DNA from: Chloroflexota bacterium
GTDB lineage: Bacteria; Chloroflexota; Anaerolineae; Promineifilales; Promineifilaceae
Reading direction: 5' to 3'
Assembly (NCBI GenBank): GCA_008501785.1
Contig: QQUD01000244.1
Coordinates: forward strand, 1-8,824
DNA: 8,824 bases
Shown here: positions 1 to 7,251 of the stretch, piece after piece
Position numbering within the stretch: position 1 is the first letter of the stretch
How the letters are laid out: each line of letters begins with the position of its first letter
Position numbers and translations under genes: made by a program
Notes under the pieces: model-generated
Databases searched by the model: none
The model's input: the letters and a program-made list of their open reading frames with translations, nothing else
What the model was told of the DNA's origin: nothing

Positions 1-317
1 CCTGGCGTGTTGGTGACAATAATACCTTGCTCTTTGGCGGCATCGATATCAACCCGATCAACGCCAGCCCCGTATCGGGCAATGACCTTGAGTTTATCCG
101 CAGCTTGCAGTGCGGTCCGGTCGATGTAATCAAGACCGGCAATGTAACCGTGACAACCGGGCAATAAATCGGCCAACTCCGCCGCCGTCAGCGGGCGTGT
201 GGTGGGATTGTAGATCACTTCGCCCACTGCGGCCTCAAGTTCGGTACGCATACGGTCATCGTCACGGCCAAATGACGTCGGCGTCACCAAAACACGGCAT
301 GATTTTAGGTTTGTCAT
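1..317 (-). CDS. D-2-hydroxyacid dehydrogenase (SerA-like), N-terminal part, cut by the window edge
   Basis: The visible 105 codons match the N-terminal substrate-binding half of NAD-dependent D-2-hydroxyacid dehydrogenases such as phosphoglycerate dehydrogenase. The tell-tale stretch is KVIARYGAGVDRVDIDAA (residues 77-94), followed by GIIVTNTPG, where the chain crosses towards the Rossmann domain. The NAD-binding GxGxxG and the catalytic Arg, Glu and His lie beyond the left edge, so the substrate cannot be judged. Family members reduce 2-keto acids or oxidise 2-hydroxy acids (3-phosphoglycerate, glycerate, 2-ketogluconate). The ATG at 317-315 overlaps the TGA of the upstream isomerase gene as ATGA, and GGAGGA lies 7 nt upstream, so start and translational coupling are well supported. 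As the last visible gene of the sugar operon it more likely handles a sugar-derived 2-keto acid than serine synthesis; that is inference from context. Confidence 0.9.
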   Translation of the reverse strand, partial: MTNLKSCRVLVTPTSFGRDDDRMRTELEAAVGEVIYNPTTRPLTAAELADLLPGCHGYIAGLDYIDRTALQAADKLKVIARYGAGVDRVDIDAAKEQGIIVTNTP

Positions 318-913
318 GATCGTTCCTCCGGTTTCTGCCAACGTGGATTATCGATGATTTTGGAACGGCCGTTTTCTTCAATCACCAGCTTGCGAAACCC
401 CTGTTCCTCGATGGTGCCATAATCGTGACCTGCATGACCGGGATACACAAAAAACGTCACCAAATCCTCGTCTGCACTGCTGTTAACAGAACGATGCGCC
501 CAACGCGGCGGCACATACAGCACGCGCCCAGGACGCAATTCCTCCACGGCCCAATCACCTTCAGGAGTTTCCATGACCATGTACCCTTCCCCCTGCAAAC
601 AGTAATAGACCTCAGCGGTTTCCAGCACTGTATGAAAATGACCTTTAGTCATAAAAAATTCATCACCCACTTTACCGGGATGCACCACTGACAGACCGGT
701 CAGGAGTTCGCCAGCGATCTCAGGCCGCTTGATTTCAAACACCTCGTAAAGAACCTGGTCATCTTCCAAAAGCATTGCCTCGTAGCTTTCGGTATCAAAA
801 TATTGCCCCTGCATGGAAGACAGGGTGCGGATAATGTGATTGTCGTATTTATCTAACGTTGCCTCAGGAATATTTACCCCAAAAGTAAACGGTATATCCT
901 GCTTTTTTTTCAT
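314..913 (-). CDS. Cupin-type (archaeal-type) glucose-6-phosphate isomerase
   Basis: The 199-residue protein is about the usual length for the cupin phosphoglucose isomerases first described in Pyrococcus and Thermococcus, which interconvert glucose 6-phosphate and fructose 6-phosphate with a bound metal. The cupin motif 1 is visible as GHFH at 91-94 with E101, and motif 2 as PPRWAH ending at H140. The predicted metal ligands His92, His94, Glu101 and His140 keep the spacing I recall for the P. furiosus enzyme (His88, His90, Glu97, His136). The start is supported by AAGGAG 9 nt before the ATG. The gene sits 36 nt after the hydrolase gene and overlaps the next gene by ATGA. Bacteria usually use the unrelated large isomerase for glycolysis, so a copy inside a sugar-uptake operon suggests a dedicated role, possibly on another aldose or ketose phosphate. 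Family assignment is firm; the true substrate is open. Confidence 0.88.
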   Translation of the reverse strand: MKKKQDIPFTFGVNIPEATLDKYDNHIIRTLSSMQGQYFDTESYEAMLLEDDQVLYEVFEIKRPEIAGELLTGLSVVHPGKVGDEFFMTKGHFHTVLETAEVYYCLQGEGYMVMETPEGDWAVEELRPGRVLYVPPRWAHRSVNSSADEDLVTFFVYPGHAGHDYGTIEEQGFRKLVIEENGRSKIIDNPRWQKPEERS

Positions 914-949
914 TGTTTATCTCCTTGTATAAGCGCTCTTTCAATCTCG

Positions 950-1912
950 CTACTTGATGGGGAACGCCAGCAGTCTGGCAATACTCCCCCCCATCAAATG
1001 CTGGATGGTTTTTTCTTTAAAGCCGAGTGTTTGCAACCGGGGCAGAATTTGACCGGTGAAAGCAGTTTGCCCTGGTTGACCACCCAACCGGCTCCACATG
1101 GCCGCCTCAGCCATGTCGGTCGCAATAACCACCTGCCGCTCCAACCCTGCTGCAACCATTTTCTGCAACAGCGGCCACACATTCTGCTCCGGCTCATATT
1201 TGGTTCGATAGAAGGTGTCGTACTCCAGGGTCACTCCGGCCTGAGCCAACTCCTGATGCAGCCCCACATACGGCCGTTTGTCAACATGGCAAAGGACAAG
1301 CCGGTTCAGCGACAAGCCATGCCGCTCAAAACGTTGGGCAATTTTCTCCGCATCGGCCCCTTTTTCGGTATGAACTTCAATCGTTGCACCGGCTTCAACT
1401 GCCGCCAATGCGGCCGCTTCAATGAGATGGCCTGGGGTATCCTGGATATCTGCTTCGCAGGCAATTTTGATGAATCCGGCTCGCACCGGCTGAGCCAGAT
1501 GTTGTGTTTCTCGCAGGCCAGTGGTTATTTCTTCGACAAAGTATGCCTTTGCCTCGTCTACGCTCACAGTTGGTTGGTAAAGCCAGTAATCTGGGGGATA
1601 GTATTGTCGCAAATGAAAACCGGTACAGGCCACAATATGCACGCCGCTGGCTTGTGATAGGTTGCGGAGAATACGGCCGTTTCGCCCACACCCCCCAGGC
1701 TGACAATCAACCAGACACCCCCCACCCGATTCACGAAACTCAATCAGTTCGGCGGTAATATTAATCTGGTCGTTCAGGATGGGTAGGCCGGGTTGCGTAC
1801 CCGGCACCGGCTCAATCCAGGTATGAGTATGGGCATCGGTCAGGCCCAGCGAATCCGGTTCAACCGGCCCGGTTACAGTCATAACCATAGGTTGAATAAG
1901 TTGCTTTTGCAT
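950..1912 (-). CDS. Phosphotriesterase-family metal-dependent hydrolase, probable lactonase
   Basis: This is an amidohydrolase-superfamily TIM barrel of the phosphotriesterase (COG1735) family. Counting from the ATG at 1912, the binuclear metal site is complete: HTH at 28-30, the bridging lysine in FIKIA (K149), His in EVHTEKG (H181), His in LCHVDKR (H209) and Asp in IATDMA (D266). The N-terminal VMTVTGPVEPDSLGLT and the GRNGRIL and TGFH stretches are also typical. Most bacterial members hydrolyse lactones or sugar-lactone phosphates rather than organophosphates; with a sugar kinase and isomerase next door, a sugar (phosphate) lactone is the likely substrate, by inference. The frame is open up to an ATG at 1993, but the extra 27 residues have no family match, no clear Shine-Dalgarno, and encode RRLTQINADK, which is the translation of a short dispersed repeat. 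I therefore prefer 1912, though its ribosome site is also weak. Confidence 0.85.
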   Translation of the reverse strand: MQKQLIQPMVMTVTGPVEPDSLGLTDAHTHTWIEPVPGTQPGLPILNDQINITAELIEFRESGGGCLVDCQPGGCGRNGRILRNLSQASGVHIVACTGFHLRQYYPPDYWLYQPTVSVDEAKAYFVEEITTGLRETQHLAQPVRAGFIKIACEADIQDTPGHLIEAAALAAVEAGATIEVHTEKGADAEKIAQRFERHGLSLNRLVLCHVDKRPYVGLHQELAQAGVTLEYDTFYRTKYEPEQNVWPLLQKMVAAGLERQVVIATDMAEAAMWSRLGGQPGQTAFTGQILPRLQTLGFKEKTIQHLMGGSIARLLAFPIK

Positions 1913-1925
1913 ATCTTTCGACTCT

Positions 1926-1957
1926 TTATCCGCGTTAATCTGAGTTAATCTGCGTCC
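1926..1957. repeat. Short period-10 repeat, copy of a dispersed spacer element
   Basis: GTTAATCTGA (1934-1943) is followed directly by GTTAATCTGC (1944-1953), flanked by TTATCCGC and GTCC. From memory, sequences of this style (ATCCGCGTTAATCTGCGTTAATCTGCG) are scattered in spacers of several environmental phyla and often give false N-terminal extensions such as RRLTQINADK. It lies in the roughly 84-nt gap between the kinase stop and the preferred hydrolase start. The repeat itself is directly visible; membership of a genome-wide family is recollection, not tested here. Confidence 0.55.
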
Positions 1958-1996
1958 TATTTCCTTCTTCCCCATTCGATCCGGGAAAACCATTCT

Positions 1997-3520
1997 TTAC
2001 GGCATTTTTGCCAATTTAATAAAAGGCTCCTGCAACAAATCATGCACTTCTTTGAACAGAGCAAATTGATAGTTGTAGCGCTCCGCCATTGCTTCATTGG
2101 GAATAAAAGTTTTTTTCACTTGCAAACAGCGTTTTGCGCCGGAAGTTTCGTTTTCGTAAACGCCAGCACCAACCCCGGCCAGAATAGCTGCACCCAAAAT
2201 GCCGCCTTCACTGTTTTCAAAAATGGAGACCGGTTTCTGGTAAATATCGGCTTTAATCTGCGACCACAGATCGCTATACGCCCCGCCGCCGCTGTGATAA
2301 ATAACGTTCACCTGATGACCCGCGCTCTCCACAATTTCCAACGTCCGTTTCAGCTCAAAACTAACGCCTTCCATAATTGCCCGAACCATCGCTCCCACGC
2401 CATGCCGGGGGGTGATTCCAAAAAAGTTGGCGCGAGCGTATGGTGTACCCAGCGTGCGTTCACCCATCAAATAAGGAAAGAAAAGCAAGCCCTCGCTGCC
2501 AGGTGGTACATCTGCCGCTCGTTCATTGAGGATATCGTATACGTCGATACCCTGGGCTTCGGCCTGCGAAATTTCGTGCTGGCAGAAATTATCTTTGAAC
2601 CACTTGAGTGAAACGCCACCTGAATCAGTAATGCCGAAGGGAATCCAGCCATCGGTGACATGGTGCAAATTCATCAGCCGCTCGTCATACACCGGTGCTT
2701 CAGTAAATACCGAGAAAATGGACGAAGTGCCAGTGATGTCTGAAGCCGCGCCCGGTTCGATCAACCCGGCGGCGAGAAGCATACAGAGCATATCACCACC
2801 CCCAGCCACAACCGGCGTCCCAACGGCCAACCCAGTTACCGCCGCCGCACCTGCGATAACATGTCCAATCACATCCGCAGAGCGTTGAATAGGAGGCAAT
2901 TTTTCGCCATCCAACCCCAGTTGCTCCAGTAGTTCGCCCGACCACTGCCGGGTAGCCGCATCCATCAAAAATGAACCCGATGCCTCAGAATAATCGATTG
3001 ATGGCACGCCCGTCAGCTTGAAATTGATAAAATCTTTGGGCACCATAAATTTCCAGGTGTTGGCGTACAGGTCAGGGGCGTGTTGCTGCAACCACTTGAT
3101 TTTGAAGCCAATCCAGTTGGCCACCGGCGGGTTGCCCGTTTGCCGATAAGCGATATTTGCCACCGGCAGTTGTTTGAACGCATCAACGATCTCTGCACTG
3201 CGTTTATCGCACCAAAGCTGGACCTCGTGACTCAACAGCTCACCATCGGCGTTGAGCGGCACTGTACCGTGCATCTGCCCACCCACACCAATAGCCAGCA
3301 CTTCATCAGGGGTTGCATTAGCTTGTACCATCGCTTCTTTGATACAAGCGCAGGCGTGATTCCACCAGGTATCAGGGTCTTGTTCCGCCCAACCAGGACG
3401 AGGCGTGTGCATCTCTTGCGAACGACCGGCGCTAGCAATCACCTGGCCATCCAATGTCAACAAAGCAGCACGTGTACTCTGCGTGCCAATATCAATGCCC
3501 ATCAATAATTCGCGTTTCAT
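1997..3520 (-). CDS. xylB: FGGY-family carbohydrate kinase, xylulokinase type
   Basis: The 507-residue protein has the full FGGY kinase layout. The N-terminal phosphate-binding motif is MGIDIGTQSTRAALL (7-21). GQMHG at 81-85 is the substrate-site motif typical of xylulokinases. The catalytic base is the Asp of AGGGDMLC (D243), SDITGTSS at 260-267 forms the second phosphate loop, FFPYLMGERT at 348-357 is the family signature region, and SGGGAYSDLWSQIKADI at 410-426 is the adenine-site motif. Xylulokinase makes D-xylulose 5-phosphate from D-xylulose and ATP for the pentose phosphate pathway. No xylose isomerase is visible nearby, so the kinase may act on another ketose, polyol or ketulose such as L-ribulose or a branched sugar. 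The ATG at 3520 has AAGGA 8 nt upstream, and the gap to the permease stop is only 19 nt, which places it in the transport operon. FGGY assignment is certain, D-xylulose specificity only likely. Confidence 0.88.
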   Translation of the reverse strand: MKRELLMGIDIGTQSTRAALLTLDGQVIASAGRSQEMHTPRPGWAEQDPDTWWNHACACIKEAMVQANATPDEVLAIGVGGQMHGTVPLNADGELLSHEVQLWCDKRSAEIVDAFKQLPVANIAYRQTGNPPVANWIGFKIKWLQQHAPDLYANTWKFMVPKDFINFKLTGVPSIDYSEASGSFLMDAATRQWSGELLEQLGLDGEKLPPIQRSADVIGHVIAGAAAVTGLAVGTPVVAGGGDMLCMLLAAGLIEPGAASDITGTSSIFSVFTEAPVYDERLMNLHHVTDGWIPFGITDSGGVSLKWFKDNFCQHEISQAEAQGIDVYDILNERAADVPPGSEGLLFFPYLMGERTLGTPYARANFFGITPRHGVGAMVRAIMEGVSFELKRTLEIVESAGHQVNVIYHSGGGAYSDLWSQIKADIYQKPVSIFENSEGGILGAAILAGVGAGVYENETSGAKRCLQVKKTFIPNEAMAERYNYQFALFKEVHDLLQEPFIKLAKMP

Positions 3521-3539
3521 AGCTTTTTCCTTAACGCCT

Positions 3540-4397
3540 TTAACCTTTGACGGCTCCGGCTGTTAGCCCTTTGGTGATGTATCGTTCCAAGAACAGGCCA
3601 ATTAAAATAACCGGTGTAACGGCAGCTAAAGTGAGTGCCGAAATAAACCACCACTGAATGCCGCGCGTATTGTTTTGACCCGCAATCAGCACCGGCAGCG
3701 TAATGGCATCAAAATTTGTCAGCATCAGGGCGTACAAAAATTCATTCCAAGAAAATACAAATGAGAAAATCGCCACTGAAACCAGCCCCGGCGTACTCAT
3801 CGGCAATACAACCCGCATAAACGCTTGCCAGGGGGTCGCACCGTCAACCAAGGCGCTCTCCTCTAAATCAAGCGGCAGGGTCATAAAGAAATCGCGCATA
3901 ATCCAAACCGCAAAGGGAATATTGAACATGGTATACGCTAAAATCAGGCCAATGTGGGTGTCGATCAAGTTGAGGCTGGAGAATATAAGCAAGAACGGCA
4001 CCACAAACAGAGCCGGCGGCAAAAACCGCTGCGATATGATCCAAAACGCAATATTTTCGTTTCGCCAGCCCAGGCCACGCCAGTAATAACTGTATCGTGC
4101 CAGCCCATACCCGCCCATCATCCCGATAACCACAGCCAAAATGGTGCTGCCAGAGGCTGCTATCAGACTGTTGCCAAAATGGCGCACAAGGCTCTCAAAC
4201 TGCTCATCGAACAAATACTGCCAATGTTCACCGGTGGGTTCATAATCTACGTATGGCATATAACGAGGCCCCCGACTCACGTGCAGAGGTTGTTTAAAGG
4301 AAGTGGTAAATAACCAATAAAAAGGGAACAAACAGACAAACGACCAAAATATTACAATGAAATACAATAACGCTCTTTGCCACCACTTTTGTTTCAT
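3540..4397 (-). CDS. Carbohydrate ABC transporter permease, MalG-like (CUT1)
   Basis: This 285-residue inner-membrane protein is the second of two permeases that together form the translocation channel. It has a first membrane segment at about 9-32, a large external loop, then hydrophobic segments near 78-100, 116-142, 149-168, 203-225 and 251-270. The cytoplasmic EAA loop that docks to the ATPase is visible at 178-199 ([22 protein letters not shown]). The C-terminal [15 protein letters not shown] is the usual MalG-type tail, important for contact with the ATPase subunits. The start has AAGGAG about 11 nt upstream, and only 14 nt separate it from the MalF-like gene, so the two are co-translated. 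Substrate cannot be read from the permease; the family moves mono- to oligosaccharides and glycerol phosphates. Confidence 0.93.
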   Translation of the reverse strand: MKQKWWQRALLYFIVIFWSFVCLFPFYWLFTTSFKQPLHVSRGPRYMPYVDYEPTGEHWQYLFDEQFESLVRHFGNSLIAASGSTILAVVIGMMGGYGLARYSYYWRGLGWRNENIAFWIISQRFLPPALFVVPFLLIFSSLNLIDTHIGLILAYTMFNIPFAVWIMRDFFMTLPLDLEESALVDGATPWQAFMRVVLPMSTPGLVSVAIFSFVFSWNEFLYALMLTNFDAITLPVLIAGQNNTRGIQWWFISALTLAAVTPVILIGLFLERYITKGLTAGAVKG

Positions 4398-4411
4398 GAT
4401 CTGTTGACTCC

Positions 4412-5398
4412 TTACCCCACGCTTTGGGGTGAAATTCGACGCGCCAGCGTGAGAAAAAGCGTGGCAAAGATTACCACCAGCACCAAGAGTGCATAGGAAA
4501 TTGCGGCAGCATACCCAAAATTGCCAAATGTCAGGGCTGTGTCAAAAATATACATCGTTAACGATTCCGTGGCTGAACCTGGTCCGCCGCCGGTAGTGAC
4601 CACAATAATATCGATGATCTTAAAGATTTCTAACCCTCGAATCAAAATGATCGTAATCGAAATGGGCAAGAGAATTGGAAACGTGATCTTACGCAAAAGC
4701 TGCAAAGCATTCGCACCGTCAACCCGCGCGGCTTCGTAAATATCTTCTGGAATACTTTGCATCCCAGCCAACAGCAGCAGCGTCATAAAAGGTATCCACT
4801 GCCAACTGTCAATCAAAATAATGGCCACCGTGGCCCAAATACCATCCGTTAACCATGGGATTGAGATTTGTGCCCCCAGCAGCGTGGACAGCTCCCGCTG
4901 CAAATGTGCCTGGGGTGAAATGCGGGTATCGAACAACATGCGCCCGGTGTAGGCGGCCGCCACCGGGGTCATCATCATCGGCATTAAAAAGATAACCCTA
5001 ACCACGTTTCGGCCAAAGAATGATTGATTCAGAACCAGGGCCAGCCCAAACCCAACCACGTACTGCACAGTGACGCCAAATATGACAAAGGTCAATGTAT
5101 TTCTAACGGCCGTATGTAACCGTTCGTCGCTCACCATGCGGACGAAGTTGCGGGTGGTCAAGTTAAATCCCAGGCCTAAAAACCCTGTTTCCTCGTCGGC
5201 GTCTTGGTCGGCTACTTCCGTTGTAATGCCACCTCGTTGATAATCTGTAAAACTAATGCTCAAAGACCACAACAAGGGGAAAATTGAGAGCGCCAACAAA
5301 ATGACGACCGTTGGGGTTAAAAATATCCGTTTGATGTTTCTCTCGTATGCCCGATCGCTGAAGTGAGCTTTGACGCTGGGGGTTTGAGACTCTGCCAT
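4412..5398 (-). CDS. Carbohydrate ABC transporter permease, MalF-like (CUT1)
   Basis: This 328-residue permease is the MalF-type partner of the following gene. The N-terminal cytoplasmic stretch (1-25) precedes a membrane segment at about 26-50 ending in SISFTDY, a common start of the first periplasmic loop. Five more hydrophobic segments follow from about 97 to 318. The EAA loop is clear at 221-241 ([10 protein letters not shown] through RKITFP), and the [18 protein letters not shown] stretch at 268-285 is a strong CUT1 signature. An acidic insert in the first external loop ([10 protein letters not shown], 61-70) looks lineage-specific. The start at 5398 is fixed by AAAGGAG 8 nt upstream. 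It follows the binding-protein gene after a 103-nt gap holding a stable stem-loop. No ATPase gene lies beside it, so it probably shares an MsiK/MalK-like ATPase encoded elsewhere. Confidence 0.93.
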   Translation of the reverse strand: MAESQTPSVKAHFSDRAYERNIKRIFLTPTVVILLALSIFPLLWSLSISFTDYQRGGITTEVADQDADEETGFLGLGFNLTTRNFVRMVSDERLHTAVRNTLTFVIFGVTVQYVVGFGLALVLNQSFFGRNVVRVIFLMPMMMTPVAAAYTGRMLFDTRISPQAHLQRELSTLLGAQISIPWLTDGIWATVAIILIDSWQWIPFMTLLLLAGMQSIPEDIYEAARVDGANALQLLRKITFPILLPISITIILIRGLEIFKIIDIIVVTTGGGPGSATESLTMYIFDTALTFGNFGYAAAISYALLVLVVIFATLFLTLARRISPQSVG

Positions 5399-5442
5399 TA
5401 GGTTTCTCCTTTGAACAGCCTAAAGACTGACAAAGTGGAGAT

Positions 5443-5479
5443 AGGTGTTGCGCCACCCAAGAGGATGAGCGCAACACCT
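5443..5479 (-). promoter_or_regulatory. Intercistronic stem-loop between binding protein and permease genes
   Basis: AGGTGTTGCGC (5443-5453) and GCGCAACACCT (5469-5479) form a perfect 11-bp stem with a 15-nt loop, 22 nt after the stop of the binding-protein gene. In the transcribed direction it is followed by ATCTCC rather than a T run, so it is not a standard terminator. Stem-loops at this place in maltose-type operons protect the 3' end of the binding-protein mRNA and let it be made in excess over the permeases; that role here is inference from position. Confidence 0.75.
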
Positions 5480-5501
5480 GCTCTAAAGTTAGTCGATATT
5501 A

Positions 5502-7067
5502 TTATTCGCCAAAACCAACTGCACTGCGATACTGCTCAAGTTGAGCGTCGCGTCCTAACCGATCTGTAATTTCGTCCCACTGTACGGCCACGTTATCCAG
5601 GGCTTCCTGTGGAGAAATCTCGTCGGCAAGCGCACGGCTGATTTCAACATCCAATGTGCTGAGATATTCGGCAGAGCCACGGATGCGCAGGTCTAGCACC
5701 GCGTTGGGGTGGTTGATGGTGTTCTGTACGGCATCCAGATAATCTTCTGCACCTTCCTTGTCGAACCCAGAATTTACCCACAGATCGATATCTTCAAACT
5801 GGCTGTAACGTGAAGGGTTGATGCCGGTATCGGGGGTAACGGCCAGTTGCTGAACCAACTCAGGCCGAGCCATAAAGGCAGCAAAGTCGAGGGCTGCTTC
5901 TTTCGCATCACTATCGGCAGCCACAGCAATGATCCAACCACCAAAGGCGATGAAGGGTGCCACATTCTCTTCCTCGACCCATTCTCCGGTTTCATAATTC
6001 CAGTAGTGGTCGCCGCCAGGCAGGACGCTAAATCCGGTATCGCCAGCAATAACCGAGGCTTCGGGGTTGTAGGAGATGGGGCCAACATCGCCCCAGTCGA
6101 TATTCAGCACAGACACGCCAGCCGGGAACTGCACGCGCGTATCGGCAACGTCCCACTGCAACTGCTCAGGCGGCCCCAGATCGCGAGATTTGATGTAGTC
6201 TTCTAACGCCTGCACCCAGCCTGGATTATTGACCTGCGGGGTCATATCATCGCAGCTAAAGAAGAAGCAAGGGTTGCCCGGCACTTTGGCGTATCCGGCC
6301 GCGTGAGACAGGAAAACCCAGTAGCTTTGGGCGTTGCGCCGCTGCGCTTCGGCCACGCCGTAAATTGGCGCAGATTCACCAGCGGTTTCTGCTTCTTGAC
6401 CATTGAAAAATTCGGCAATGTCATAATATTGGGACCAGGTAACAGGTTCATCCAGTGGGTAGCCGTACTGAGCCTCAAAATCAGCAGCAAACGGCGATTC
6501 AGGATTGACCAAATCTTTGCGATAATACAGCATATGGGCATCACCGTCATAAGGCAAGGCATAGACGGTGGGACCCCAAGCGGTGATCCGCTCACCGTAT
6601 AGAGGAATGATGTCATCGGGTTCAATGCTGTCTAGGATGGTTTGAGGAATGGGTTCAAGATGGCCCGGTGCCATAAAATCGCCAGCCCAGTCTGCGGGGA
6701 AAACGAGCATATCGTAATCATTGGAGCCGGTCTCAAAAGCGGTGATAATCTTCTCGAATAGTTCGCCAAAGGCAAATTGCTGCAACTCAACCTCACCGCC
6801 GGTCATTGCCTCCCATTCTGGGGCATGATCTTCAATTGGACCACCAATTGAGCGACCGGTCTGGGTAACAACAATAATTTTTTTACCTTCAAAATTGGGA
6901 GTATCCGGTTGCTCTCCCGCCTCGTCGGCAGTTTCATCAACGTTTGCTTCCTCCGCAACCGCAGCAGGTTCGGCGACATCCTCCGTCTGATCCGGTGCGC
7001 CACAGGCAGTTAGCATAGCCAAAAAAGCTATGACTAATACGATTAACAACAGTGTTCTTTTGTTCAT
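5502..7067 (-). CDS. Extracellular sugar-binding lipoprotein of an ABC transporter (SBP family 1)
   Basis: The protein captures the substrate outside the cell and passes it to the two permeases encoded next. Residues 1-22 are a lipoprotein signal: basic MNKR, a hydrophobic core, then LTAC, with Cys22 as the lipid anchor. A low-complexity acidic linker (about 27-60) tethers the binding domain, which begins at GKKIIVVTQT. The body has family 1 features: EWEAMTGGEVELQQFAFGEL (a full 20-residue stretch at 84-103), NDYDMLVFPADW, and late FIAFGGWIIAVAADSDAKEAALDFAAFM. At 521 residues it is longer than the usual 400-450 of CUT1 binding proteins, partly through the linker. Two cysteines, C267 and C272 in NPCFFFSCDD, could form a small disulfide loop. 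The start has GAGGAG 4-9 nt upstream. It is the first gene of the operon after a long leader. Ligand not predictable from the sequence. Confidence 0.93.
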   Translation of the reverse strand: MNKRTLLLIVLVIAFLAMLTACGAPDQTEDVAEPAAVAEEANVDETADEAGEQPDTPNFEGKKIIVVTQTGRSIGGPIEDHAPEWEAMTGGEVELQQFAFGELFEKIITAFETGSNDYDMLVFPADWAGDFMAPGHLEPIPQTILDSIEPDDIIPLYGERITAWGPTVYALPYDGDAHMLYYRKDLVNPESPFAADFEAQYGYPLDEPVTWSQYYDIAEFFNGQEAETAGESAPIYGVAEAQRRNAQSYWVFLSHAAGYAKVPGNPCFFFSCDDMTPQVNNPGWVQALEDYIKSRDLGPPEQLQWDVADTRVQFPAGVSVLNIDWGDVGPISYNPEASVIAGDTGFSVLPGGDHYWNYETGEWVEEENVAPFIAFGGWIIAVAADSDAKEAALDFAAFMARPELVQQLAVTPDTGINPSRYSQFEDIDLWVNSGFDKEGAEDYLDAVQNTINHPNAVLDLRIRGSAEYLSTLDVEISRALADEISPQEALDNVAVQWDEITDRLGRDAQLEQYRSAVGFGE

Positions 7068-7251
7068 CTTTCTCCTCTTTAGTTAAAAATAAAATAGAGT
7101 TAATGATCCACTATTACCATCGGCTTACCTTTTTAACTTCTTTCCACCTCCTTTTCTGGTTGAGTTTTGTCGAAAAGTTCCAGAGCCAATTTCCGGTAGA
7201 AAAAACAACCTGAAACAACCCATATCCATCTGCATTGTTAACATTCCAAGT

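Noticed and set aside
110..319. Plus-strand 69-codon open frame at the left end.
   Set aside because: It is antisense to the dehydrogenase N-terminus, whose frame carries conserved family motifs.
998..1657. Plus-strand 219-codon open frame antisense to the hydrolase gene.
   Set aside because: Lies fully opposite a gene with a complete metal-binding site, has no family features, and is explained as a shadow frame.
2001..2012. GGCATTTTTGCC hairpin at the end of the kinase gene as a possible terminator.
   Set aside because: Only a 4-bp stem with no following T run, and the operon clearly continues across it.
2042..2611. Plus-strand 189-codon open frame antisense to the kinase gene.
   Set aside because: Shadow of a clearly conserved FGGY kinase; no start signal or domain of its own.
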